Shown here in pieces: positions 22,798 to 30,034 of a stretch of DNA of 33,309 nucleotides (position 1 is its first letter; each line of letters begins with the position of its first letter). The notes beneath the pieces were generated by a model, which searched no databases, was not told where the DNA came from, and saw only the letters and a list, made by a program, of their open reading frames with translations. Position numbers and translations under genes: made by a program. The DNA lies in contig NZ_DAIUCK010000024.1 in NCBI RefSeq assembly GCF_036846205.1, forward strand, positions 1-33,309, read 5' to 3'. Source of the stretch: Rhabdothermincola sp036846205 (GTDB lineage Bacteria; Actinomycetota; Acidimicrobiia; Acidimicrobiales; Acidimicrobilacustridaceae).

Positions 22798-24602
22798 CAG
22801 GTGATCCTCACGCGGAAAGTCGTCCGTTGCAGGTCGAAGTCGGTGAGCCGGGCGACGAGGGTGACGTCCCAGGTGCCGGTCAGCGGCATGTCGGCATCGC
22901 TCACCAGGAAGTGCCCGGGGCCGGCTCGCGGCACTTCCAGGCGTAGCGGGCCGACGCCGCGCTCGGGCAACTCGAGCTCCACCGTCAGCGAGCGGGGCGT
23001 GTCGACGGGTCGACCCGACTGGTCGAGGTACTGCACGTGCATCGCATTCGGGCCCACCGCAGCGGGGGTGACGACCAGGTTGACCTGGTAGGAGCCTGCC
23101 GGCAGGGTCTGGTTGAAGACCACGGGGCTGGTGGCGATCGCGTCGCGGGGGGGTGTGGTGTAGACGAGCAGGGAGGTGATCGCCAAGACCACCAGGATGC
23201 CCAGCGCTTCGACCCGCACGGTCGTCGCGAGCCGTGACCACGCGGGTGAGCGCGAACCGGTCTGGACGGTCGGGGCGAGGACGGTCGGCGACCCTGCCTC
23301 GACGGGCTCCTCGATCGCGGTGGGCCCGGGTCCCTCCCGGAGATCGCCATCGTCCTGATCACGCAGGTCGGCCTCGATGTCGGGTACGAGACGGGAGCGG
23401 TTGTAGGCGGCGATGCCGACGATGGCGAGGGTGGCGAAGACCTTCGCCAGCACGAGGCGCCCGTAGGCGGTGGATCCCAACGCCGAGCGGGAGCCCACCT
23501 CCTGCCAGGCGAGGACCGCCCCTGCCAGCACCAGCAGGACGAGCGTGACCGCCGCCAGGCTGGAGAAGCGTGCCACCACGGCGGCCGTGGAACGCAGCAC
23601 CTGAGGATCCTCCGGCGCGTCTCTGAGCCGCCGCCGCAGGAGGAGGGCGAGCCCGACCAACCCGCCGAACCACACCGCGGCCGTGATGGCATGCAGGGCA
23701 TCAGCCGCGAGTGACACCGCCACGTCCGGTGCCTGGCGGCTGTGACCCCAGAAGATGAAGGCCACGGCGACCGCGAGCGCGCCGTAGAAGGCCAGCACTT
23801 GAGCGACGACCAGGCGGGTGGTGTCGGTGGAGACGTGCACGACGGCCAGCCCGACGAGCAGGACGACGGATTGCCAGCCGAGGCCTTCGGCCAGCGCGCC
23901 CCGAAGGGTGGCGAGATCGGTCATGGCCGCGAGCCCTCGACCGGTGGTGAGCGCCGCCTGCAGCCCGATGGTGGTGACGGTGGACAGACCCGCGACGAGC
24001 GCGGCGACGCGCACCACGGGGGTCAGCGCCCAGCGGTCCGCGCGCTGGTCGTGGACGAATGCCAGGAAGACGGCCAGGCCGGCTGCCAGCAAGGCAGCCA
24101 CGTAGGTCACGAACCGGCTGACGGTGGCCGCGACGTCGTAGGCGGTGTCGCCCGCGGAGGTGAGCGGAGCGACCCGGGCCTCGTCGATCTCGGTGCCTTC
24201 ACCGACGCCGAAGACGAACGCACCGCTGATCGGGTGGCCGTCGGCAGAGACCACCCGGTAGCTTGCGACGTAGGTGCCGTCCGCCAGTCCGGGGGGGAGT
24301 GACACCGTCAGGGTCTCACCGGAGCCGGAGAGCGTGCTGTCGCCGCTGTCGACCTGGTCACCCTCGGTGTCGAGGACCCGGAGACCGCCCAGATCCGTCG
24401 AGACCCGTTCACTGAACTGCACGGTGACCCTGCCCGGTGGCTCAGTGAGGACCTGCCCGCCAGCGGGGTCGGTGGCGACGACGACCGCGTGGGCCGAAGC
24501 GGGCGTGGCCCCGGCGAGCAGCATGCCGAGGATCACGGTGGTCGTGGCGAGCAGGGCGGTGATGATCCGCAGCGACGTGCTGGTGCGGGCGCTGGCGCGC
24601 AT
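22797..24602 (-). CDS. CopC-CopD fusion copper transport protein
   Basis: This protein of about 601 residues starts with a signal peptide ending ATPASA, exposing His38 as the mature N-terminus (HAVVVATDPAGG), the first ligand of a CopC domain. VSADGHPISGAFVFGV supplies the later His ligand. The CopD membrane domain follows, with about eight helices including VTYVAALLAAGLAVFLAF and DALHAITAAVWFGGLVGLAL. A C-terminal YtkA/FixH-like beta domain ends the protein. CopC binds periplasmic copper and CopD carries it through the membrane. ATG 24602 is used because it begins the signal peptide and follows a -10-like box. It is coupled to the YcnI-like gene. Confidence 0.9.
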   Translation of the reverse strand: MRASARTSTSLRIITALLATTTVILGMLLAGATPASAHAVVVATDPAGGQVLTEPPGRVTVQFSERVSTDLGGLRVLDTEGDQVDSGDSTLSGSGETLTVSLPPGLADGTYVASYRVVSADGHPISGAFVFGVGEGTEIDEARVAPLTSAGDTAYDVAATVSRFVTYVAALLAAGLAVFLAFVHDQRADRWALTPVVRVAALVAGLSTVTTIGLQAALTTGRGLAAMTDLATLRGALAEGLGWQSVVLLVGLAVVHVSTDTTRLVVAQVLAFYGALAVAVAFIFWGHSRQAPDVAVSLAADALHAITAAVWFGGLVGLALLLRRRLRDAPEDPQVLRSTAAVVARFSSLAAVTLVLLVLAGAVLAWQEVGSRSALGSTAYGRLVLAKVFATLAIVGIAAYNRSRLVPDIEADLRDQDDGDLREGPGPTAIEEPVEAGSPTVLAPTVQTGSRSPAWSRLATTVRVEALGILVVLAITSLLVYTTPPRDAIATSPVVFNQTLPAGSYQVNLVVTPAAVGPNAMHVQYLDQSGRPVDTPRSLTVELELPERGVGPLRLEVPRAGPGHFLVSDADMPLTGTWDVTLVARLTDFDLQRTTFRVRIT

Positions 24603-24608
24603 CGATCC

Positions 24609-24614
24609 ATCGTG
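24609..24614 (-). promoter_or_regulatory. Possible -10 box of a leaderless copCD promoter
   Basis: On the minus strand CACGAT lies exactly 6 nt before ATG 24602, and no ribosome-binding site is seen. It overlaps the gap after hisN, which ends 28 nt upstream. Confidence 0.4.
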
Positions 24615-24630
24615 GCGCACCAGAGGGTGG

Positions 24631-25419
24631 TCAGGACAGTCGGCTCCGATCGAAGAGTCCCAGCACCTCGTCGTGGACCCGGCCGTTGGTGGCGACACCC
24701 GACAGCGGGACGGACCCGTCGAGCGTGAGGCGCTCGTCGCCCTCGACGGTTGTGAACCGCCCGCCGGCTTCGCTGATGATCACCGGCATCGGGGCGATGT
24801 CCCAGATGGCGACCCGGGGATCGAGCATCGCTTCGGCTCGCCCGGTCGCCACCAGGGCGAACCCGTAGCCGTCGCCCCAGGTCCGCAGGAGCGCACCTGA
24901 CGCTCGGACCGCCTCCAGGTGTTCAGGGGCCCAGGTGCCGAGGCCTGAGGTGCACACACAGCCACCGTCCAGCGCCGGTCGGTCGCTGACCCGTGCGGGT
25001 CGCCCGTCGAAGAAGCAGCCGAGGCCGCGCGCCGCGTACACCGTCTCGCCGAGTGCGGGGAGGTTGATGACCCCGACCGCGGGGCCCTCGTGGTCATAGA
25101 GCGCCAGCAGGTTGCTGTAGAGGGGAACACCATGGGTGAAGGCCTTGGTGCCGTCGATCGGGTCGATGATCCAGGTGCGCCCGCTCGAACCGCGGGAGTC
25201 GGGCTCCTCCTCACCGATGACGGCGTCATCGGGGTGGCGGGCCGCGAGCTGCTCCCGCAGGAACCGTTCTGCGGCCCGGTCGGCTGCGGTGACCGGGGTG
25301 CCGTCACCTTTGTGCTCGATCCCCAGTTCCTCCTCGTGGAACCACTGCAGCGTCAGCTCACCCGCGGCCCGGGTCAGCGCCACCGCCTCGTCGAGCAGCG
25401 CCTGTGTGATCGAGGTCAT
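24631..25419 (-). CDS. hisN: Inositol monophosphatase-family phosphatase, probably histidinol-phosphatase HisN
   Basis: This 262-residue Mg-dependent phosphatase has the family motifs GEE (69-71), WIIDPIDGTKAF (DPIDGT at 86-91) and WDIAPM near residue 215, which form the metal-binding site. The DPIDGTKAF...GVPLYSNLLAL pattern is nearer to actinobacterial HisN (histidine synthesis, histidinol phosphate to histidinol) than to plain inositol monophosphatase or CysQ, but the specificity cannot be settled by reading. No other his gene is nearby. ATG 25419 is preceded by a -10-like CAAGAT rather than a ribosome-binding site. Confidence 0.85.
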   Translation of the reverse strand: MTSITQALLDEAVALTRAAGELTLQWFHEEELGIEHKGDGTPVTAADRAAERFLREQLAARHPDDAVIGEEEPDSRGSSGRTWIIDPIDGTKAFTHGVPLYSNLLALYDHEGPAVGVINLPALGETVYAARGLGCFFDGRPARVSDRPALDGGCVCTSGLGTWAPEHLEAVRASGALLRTWGDGYGFALVATGRAEAMLDPRVAIWDIAPMPVIISEAGGRFTTVEGDERLTLDGSVPLSGVATNGRVHDEVLGLFDRSRLS

Positions 25420-25425
25420 GGCCTG

Positions 25426-25431
25426 ATCTTG
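25426..25431 (-). promoter_or_regulatory. Possible -10 box of a leaderless hisN promoter
   Basis: On the minus strand CAAGAT lies exactly 6 nt before ATG 25419. It is only 7 bp from the -10-like TAGGGT of the divergent P450 gene. Confidence 0.4.
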
Positions 25432-25438
25432 GCAGGGC

Positions 25439-25444
25439 TAGGGT
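25439..25444 (+). promoter_or_regulatory. Possible -10 box for the P450 gene
   Basis: TAGGGT lies 26 nt before ATG 25471, leaving room for a short leader with the ribosome-binding site GGAAAGGGG (25455-25463). The surrounding 11-mer GGCTAGGGTCG recurs before the alcohol dehydrogenase gene. Confidence 0.35.
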
Positions 25445-25470
25445 CGGCTTCGCCGGAAAGGGGACTGGCC

Positions 25471-26724
25471 ATGCCCGTCGTGTTCAACCCGTTCGAGCCG
25501 GGGTTCTTCGATGACCCCTATCACCAGTACCGGCAGCTCCGAGAGCAGGACCCGGTCCACCTCAGTCCCTTGGGCCTGTGGATGCTCTTCGACTACGACG
25601 ACTGCTTCGCGCTCCTGCGCAACCCTCGCACCAGTGTGGACCTCGCGAACGAACACGAGCTGTCCACCGAGGCCCGGGCCGAGCGACTGCGGATGTTCCA
25701 GGAGCTGTTCCCGGATCGCAGCCCTCGGGAGAGCACGGGCATCCTCTTCGTCGATCCCCCCGACCACACCCGACTGCGCAGCCTGATGTCGAAGGTGTTC
25801 ACGCCGCGCCGGGTCGAGCAGCTCCGGGGGACGGTGCAGGAGCTGGTCGACGAGCTCCTCGACGAGGTCACGACCGAGGGCCGGATGGATCTCATCGCCG
25901 ACCTCGCGTTCCCGCTCCCGTTCACCGTGATCTCGGAGATGCTGGGCATGCCCGAAGCCGACCGCCTCCAGCTGCGCGAGTGGTCGCATGCGATGGTCAA
26001 GATGCTGGACCCCATCCTCACACCCGAAGAGATGAGATCGGCGGTGACGGCCGCGGAGCACATGTTCGACCACATCGCCGAGGTGATCCGCTGGAAGCGG
26101 GACCACTTGGCCGAGGACCTTCTCTCCGCGCTCATCACCGCTGAGGAGGGCGGCGACGTGCTCTCCTCGGAAGAGCTCACGGACCAGGTCAGCCTCCTGT
26201 TCGTCGCCGGACACGAGACCACCGTCAACCTGATCGGCAACGGGGTGCTGGCCCTGCTGCGGAACCGGCCCCAGCTCGAACTGCTGCAGCGCGATCACTC
26301 GCTCGATGCCAACGCGGTGGATGAGCTTCTCCGCTACGACAGTCCGGTGCAGTTCTCGCGCCGGATCACACGGGAAGAGGTCCGTTTCGGCGATCGGGTC
26401 ATCGAGCCGGGCCGGTTCGTCATGACCTGCCTGGGCTCGGCGAATCACGATCCGGCCGTGTTCGGCGATGATGCGGACCAGCTCGATGTGCGGCGGGCGA
26501 CCGCGGGCCGGCACCTGGCGTTCGGCAGCGGCATCCACCACTGCCTGGGCGCCGCACTCGCCCGGCTGGAGGGCCAGGTGGCCATCGGCACGCTGGTGCG
26601 CCGTTTCCCCGACCTGGACCTCGCCACCGATCAGCCCCGGTGGAACAACCGCATCGTCCTGCGAGGCCTGGAGGAGCTGCCGCTGACCTTCACGCCCACC
26701 ACGGCTCGAGCCCGGGCTGGCTAG
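25471..26724 (+). CDS. Cytochrome P450
   Basis: This 417-residue soluble bacterial P450 has the I-helix motif LFVAGHETTVNLIGNG, the ExxR motif in DELLRYDSPVQFSRR, and the haem-binding FGSGIHHCLGAALARLEG with Cys358 as the axial ligand. It lacks a membrane anchor, so it works in the cytosol with a separate ferredoxin and reductase, none of which is in the window. The substrate is unknown. ATG 25471 follows GGAAAGGGG by 7 nt; the frame is open further upstream (to 25090) but that part lies inside the divergent hisN gene. An alcohol dehydrogenase follows after 9 nt. Confidence 0.95.
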   Translation: MPVVFNPFEPGFFDDPYHQYRQLREQDPVHLSPLGLWMLFDYDDCFALLRNPRTSVDLANEHELSTEARAERLRMFQELFPDRSPRESTGILFVDPPDHTRLRSLMSKVFTPRRVEQLRGTVQELVDELLDEVTTEGRMDLIADLAFPLPFTVISEMLGMPEADRLQLREWSHAMVKMLDPILTPEEMRSAVTAAEHMFDHIAEVIRWKRDHLAEDLLSALITAEEGGDVLSSEELTDQVSLLFVAGHETTVNLIGNGVLALLRNRPQLELLQRDHSLDANAVDELLRYDSPVQFSRRITREEVRFGDRVIEPGRFVMTCLGSANHDPAVFGDDADQLDVRRATAGRHLAFGSGIHHCLGAALARLEGQVAIGTLVRRFPDLDLATDQPRWNNRIVLRGLEELPLTFTPTTARARAG

Positions 26725-26727
26725 GGT
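26722..26727 (+). promoter_or_regulatory. Possible -10 box of a leaderless alcohol dehydrogenase promoter
   Basis: TAGGGT lies exactly 6 nt before ATG 26734. Its first three bases are the TAG stop codon of the P450 gene. The 11-mer GGCTAGGGTCG (26719-26729) also precedes the P450 gene at 25436-25446. Confidence 0.4.
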
Positions 26728-26733
26728 CGAACC

Positions 26734-27834
26734 ATGCGTGCCGCTGTCCTGGAGGCGTACGGCCAACCGCTTCGCATCTACGACGACGTGGAGATCGAGC
26801 CGCCGGCCGCCGGCGAGGTGCGGGTGCGGGTGCACCACTGTGGCGTGTGCCATTCCGATCTCAGTGTCGTCGACGGTCTGCTCCCCGCCCCCGTGCCGAG
26901 CATCCTCGGTCACGAAGCGGCAGGGGTCGTCGAGGAGGTGGGAGCGGGGGTTCGTGCCGTCGCGCCGGGCGACCCGGTCGTGCTCACCGCGTGCCCACCG
27001 TGCGGGTCCTGCTACTGGTGCCAGCGGGGGGAGTTCAGCATCTGCGTGAACAGCTCGGGCTTGATGACCAGCACCCTGCCCCACGGTGGCACCCGCCTCA
27101 GTCGGCAGGGCGGTCTGCTCTACCGGGGACTCGGCGTGGGAGCCTTCGGGGAGCTGGTGACGGTGCAGGAGGCGGCCGCGGTGCGGATCCCCGAGGGAGT
27201 CCCGCTGGATGTGGCCTGTGTCATCGGCTGCGCCGTGCAGACCGGGGTCGGCGCGGTGATCAACACCGCGAAGGTGGAGCCCGGCGCCACCGTGCTGGTA
27301 ACGGGCCTCGGTGGGGTGGGCCTGTCGATCGTGCAGGGCGCGGTGCTCGCCGGCGCGAGCCGGATCGTGGTGAGCGACCCGGTGGCTGCCCGGCGCGAGG
27401 CAGCACGCCGTTTCGGCGCCACCGACGAGCTCGACCCCGCCGAGACCGACGTGGTCGCCGCGGCGCTCGAGTTCACCCGCGGCATCGGCGTCGACTACGC
27501 GTTCGAGGCCGCCGGGAAGGTGGCGTTGCTCGAGACCTGCCTCCAGGCCACCCGCGCCGGTGGCACCACCGTCATCGTGGGTGTCCCCCCGATCGACGAG
27601 CCGCTCACCATCTCACCGGTCGCGCTGTTCCAGACCACGGAGAAAAAGCTCGTCGGATCGCTGCTCGGCAGCGTGCACGCCGGGCGCGACATCCCCCGCT
27701 TGGTCGCCCTGTGGCAGGCCGGGCGTCTCGATCTCGACGGGCTGGTCACGGCCCGCCGTCCTCTCGCTGAGGTCAACGAGGCGTTGGCCGACCTGCGCCA
27801 GGCCCGTGGCATCCGGACGGTGCTCTCGCTGTAG
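26734..27834 (+). CDS. Zinc-dependent alcohol dehydrogenase (MDR family)
   Basis: This 366-residue medium-chain dehydrogenase has the catalytic-zinc site GVCHSDLSVVDG and GHEAAGVVEEVGAG, a structural-zinc loop CPPCGSCYWCQRGEFSIC, and the NAD-binding GLGGVGLSIVQGAVLAGA. GCAVQTGVGAVINTAKVEPG and GSLLGSVHAGRDIPRLV resemble class III and NDMA-dependent alcohol dehydrogenases. It oxidises an alcohol or reduces an aldehyde; the substrate is unknown. Nine bp separate it from the P450 gene, so a shared pathway (oxidation of a hydroxylated product) is plausible, though it may have its own promoter. Confidence 0.92.
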   Translation: MRAAVLEAYGQPLRIYDDVEIEPPAAGEVRVRVHHCGVCHSDLSVVDGLLPAPVPSILGHEAAGVVEEVGAGVRAVAPGDPVVLTACPPCGSCYWCQRGEFSICVNSSGLMTSTLPHGGTRLSRQGGLLYRGLGVGAFGELVTVQEAAAVRIPEGVPLDVACVIGCAVQTGVGAVINTAKVEPGATVLVTGLGGVGLSIVQGAVLAGASRIVVSDPVAARREAARRFGATDELDPAETDVVAAALEFTRGIGVDYAFEAAGKVALLETCLQATRAGGTTVIVGVPPIDEPLTISPVALFQTTEKKLVGSLLGSVHAGRDIPRLVALWQAGRLDLDGLVTARRPLAEVNEALADLRQARGIRTVLSL

Positions 27835-27843
27835 GCCTGGTGG

Positions 27844-27849
27844 CAAGAT
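27844..27849 (+). promoter_or_regulatory. Possible -10 box of a leaderless promoter for the 2TM protein
   Basis: CAAGAT lies exactly 6 nt before ATG 27856, and the spacer GGCGAG is the only purine-rich stretch nearby. Confidence 0.4.
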
Positions 27850-27855
27850 GGCGAG

Positions 27856-28128
27856 ATGAGCGACACCGACCCCCGGCGTGAAGCGGCGATCCGCCGGCTG
27901 AAGGCCAAGCGCGACTTGCGCACCAACCTCGTCAGCTACGTGGTCGTGAACGCCTTCCTGGTCGTGATCTGGGCGGTGACGGGAGCCAACTTCTTCTGGC
28001 CCATCTTCGTCATCGGCGGTTGGGGTTTCGGGCTGGCCATGCACGCCTGGACGGTGTACGGGCAGAAGCCCATCACCGAGGAGGACGTGACCCGCGAGAT
28101 GCAGCGAGGCGGCGACGTCGTCGAGTGA
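27856..28128 (+). CDS. 2TM-domain protein
   Basis: This 90-residue protein has a charged N-terminus (DPRREAAIRRLKAKRDLRTN), two membrane helices (LVSYVVVNAFLVVIWAVTG and FFWPIFVIGGWGFGLAMHAW), and a polar tail. It matches the 2TM domain family found alone or fused to sensor kinases and regulators in bacteria. No function is known. The following membrane gene starts 13 nt after its stop, so they are probably co-transcribed. Confidence 0.9.
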   Translation: MSDTDPRREAAIRRLKAKRDLRTNLVSYVVVNAFLVVIWAVTGANFFWPIFVIGGWGFGLAMHAWTVYGQKPITEEDVTREMQRGGDVVE

Positions 28129-28141
28129 CGGCGCGAACGCC

Positions 28142-28903
28142 GTGTCGCCCTTGAGCCACCGCGCCGGCACCTGGGCGCGCCAACACTGGCCGGGGGTGTT
28201 CGGGTTCCTCGTGGCCGCGCTCGTGGTGGCCCCGGTGCTGGTGTCGGGCGTGGCCGGGTGGCGGCGGGAGTGGCTGCCGACCGGTGACTGGGCGGTGCTT
28301 GAGCTGCGCACCCGCGATGTCGGGAGCAGCGCGACCCCGCTGATCGGTCCGTACTCGCGATTCGGCTGGAACCATCCGGGACCGTTGCTGTTCTGGCTGC
28401 TCGCGGTGCCGTACCGTCTCTCGGGTTCGGCGTCGGGCTCACTGTTGTTCGCGGCGGCCATCATCAACGCGCTGGCCGTGGCGGGGATGGCGGTGGTGGC
28501 CTGGAGGCGAGGGGGCTTCGTGCTGCTGGGAGGCACGGCCGTGGCACTCGCGCTGGTGATGACCCACCTCGGTCCGTCGTTTCTGCGTGACCCGTGGAAC
28601 CCATCGGTGACGGTCCTGCCCTTCGGCCTGCTGGTGATGTTGTGCTGGTCCGCGGTCGAAGGTGACGGCGCTGCACTCGTGGCGTCGGTGGTGGTCGGGT
28701 CGTTCCTCGTCCAGAGTCATGTGGGCTTCGCGCTGCTCGTCGGCGTGTTGTGGGCGGTTGCGGGCCTGGGTTTCGTGCTGGGGTCACGGAACCGGCGGCG
28801 CCGGCGGGCCCGCGTCCTGGTGGTGGCCGGCGTGCTGCTGGCCCTGATCTGGGCGCCTGTCCTGGTCGACCAGGTGGCCGGCGCCGGCAACGCCTCGGCA
28901 TAG
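28142..28903 (+). CDS. N-terminal part of a polytopic membrane protein, cut by an in-frame TAG
   Basis: This 253-residue product has about six membrane helices (for example FGFLVAALVVAPVLVSGVAG, LLFAAAIINALAVAGMAVVA and VLVVAGVLLALIWAPVLVD). The segment LPTGDWAVLELRTRDVG with IGPYSRFGWNHPGPLLFWLL looks like the first loop of a polyprenol-phosphate-sugar-using (GT-C-like) membrane glycosyltransferase; this is a guess from style. It ends at TAG 28901, right after GNASA. Translation of the same frame beyond the TAG gives LSYFGRGGEATAGLGRAVG and then the downstream protein, so this is one gene of 618 codons broken by a stop. The GTG start at 28142 is uncertain. Confidence 0.7.
   Translation: MSPLSHRAGTWARQHWPGVFGFLVAALVVAPVLVSGVAGWRREWLPTGDWAVLELRTRDVGSSATPLIGPYSRFGWNHPGPLLFWLLAVPYRLSGSASGSLLFAAAIINALAVAGMAVVAWRRGGFVLLGGTAVALALVMTHLGPSFLRDPWNPSVTVLPFGLLVMLCWSAVEGDGAALVASVVVGSFLVQSHVGFALLVGVLWAVAGLGFVLGSRNRRRRRARVLVVAGVLLALIWAPVLVDQVAGAGNASA
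28901..28903 (+). other. In-frame amber stop splitting one membrane-protein gene
   Basis: TAG at codon 254 interrupts a frame that is otherwise open from 28142 to 29995. One base change from GAG, CAG, AAG, TGG, TTG, TCG, TAC or TAT would explain it. Confidence 0.75.
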
Positions 28904-28954
28904 CTGAGCTACTTCGGGCGTGGTGGGGAGGCTACGGCCGGGCTCGGGCGGGCG

Positions 28955-29995
28955 GTGGGGATCGCTGCCCGTGAGCTGGGGGAAGTGGCACCGTGGATGG
29001 GTGGCCGGGAGATCGTGGTTCCCGCCGACGGATCGGTGGAATCGGCCCCGATGCCGGCTCTGCTGGTGCCGGCGTTGGCGTTCGGGTTCGCGGCCTGGGT
29101 GGCATGGCGGAGCCGATCGCTGGCAGCCCTGCGGTTCCAGGCGGTCGTGGCCGTGGCCGCCGTCGCCGGGGTGCTCTCGGTCTCGCGGATCACGGGCGAC
29201 GTCTACAACTACCTGATCCGCTGGTGGTGGGTGATCGGTGCGCTCTGGTGGGTCTCGATCGCCTGGTCCCTGTGGTGCGGATGCTCGAGCGTGCTGGCCC
29301 GCCACCCGCGCCAAGGCCGGAGCCGGCAACTCCGTGCCGGCGCGGTGCTGGCAGCCGGGGCGCTCGCCGCCACGCTCGGTTTCTCGGTGCGGACGATCGA
29401 TGGCGTGGGCCGGGTGGGTACGCCGGATGGCGAGTGGTACGTGCAGGTGGAACCCGTCGTCGGTGAGCTCGTGGCCCGCGCCCCCCGACCGGGGCCGGCG
29501 CTGGTGCGGTTCCGAGGCACCCGCGACGCCTCGGTGGGGGACGCCCTGAGGCTGCAGCTCGAGCGGGCCGGGGTCCCGGTCGTCGTCGACGACGATCTGG
29601 TGTTCAAGTTCGGCGGGTCGCGCCGAGCCAGCGATCACCCGCCCCAGTACGTGGTGTGGGTGGCGATGGGATCCGCGGTCACCGAGATGGAGCAAGGTCC
29701 CGTCGTCAGCGGCACCCTCGAAGAGATCGCCCGCTGGGACCCGCTCACGACCGAGCAGCGGGCGTGGCTGGTGGCGGCGCAGGAGCGTCTGGCCAGCCAA
29801 CTGCGCGCCGCGGGGAGGGATGACCTGGCGGAGGCGGCGGTCTCGGGAGGAGACATCCGTGAGGCCCGGGGCATCGAGGGGGTGGATGACGGGCTGTGGG
29901 AGGCGATCACCGCCGCCCGGTTGCGAGGCGATCCGATCGCGGTCCTGATCGGACCGCCGGGTGCTGACCCAGGCGTCAGCGCCGATCCCGTCTAG
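28955..29995 (+). CDS. C-terminal part of the TAG-interrupted membrane protein
   Basis: This 346-residue product is in the same frame as the gene upstream; coding character actually resumes directly after the TAG at 28904. It begins with the extracytoplasmic loop (VGIAARELGEVAPWMGGREIVV), then helices including PALLVPALAFGFAAWVAW, VVAVAAVAGVLSVS and VIGALWWVSIAWSLWCG, and a soluble C-terminal domain with VVDDDLVFKFGGSRRASDH and YVVWVAMGS. GTG 28955 is the first usable start after the stop but has no good ribosome-binding site, so independent translation is doubtful. If the TAG is real, this half is probably a pseudogene remnant. Confidence 0.65.
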   Translation: MGIAARELGEVAPWMGGREIVVPADGSVESAPMPALLVPALAFGFAAWVAWRSRSLAALRFQAVVAVAAVAGVLSVSRITGDVYNYLIRWWWVIGALWWVSIAWSLWCGCSSVLARHPRQGRSRQLRAGAVLAAGALAATLGFSVRTIDGVGRVGTPDGEWYVQVEPVVGELVARAPRPGPALVRFRGTRDASVGDALRLQLERAGVPVVVDDDLVFKFGGSRRASDHPPQYVVWVAMGSAVTEMEQGPVVSGTLEEIARWDPLTTEQRAWLVAAQERLASQLRAAGRDDLAEAAVSGGDIREARGIEGVDDGLWEAITAARLRGDPIAVLIGPPGADPGVSADPV

Positions 29996-30022
29996 CGGCG
30001 GGAAGCGCGTCGTAAGGGGCGC

Positions 30023-30028
30023 GATGAT
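30023..30028 (+). promoter_or_regulatory. Possible -10 box of a leaderless promoter for the amine oxidase gene
   Basis: GATGAT lies exactly 6 nt before GTG 30035. It is a weaker match to TANNNT than the other cases. AAGGGG further upstream is too far (15 nt) to be a good ribosome-binding site. Confidence 0.3.
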
Positions 30029-30034
30029 GCCGGG

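Noticed and set aside
25438..27084. A 548-codon open frame opposite the P450 gene
   Set aside because: Antisense shadow of the P450 and dehydrogenase genes; the plus strand has the haem-binding and zinc-binding motifs.
28901..28903. The TAG as a programmed pyrrolysine or readthrough codon
   Set aside because: No Pyl genes or insertion signals are visible, and the surrounding protein is an ordinary membrane protein. A mutation or assembly error is simpler.
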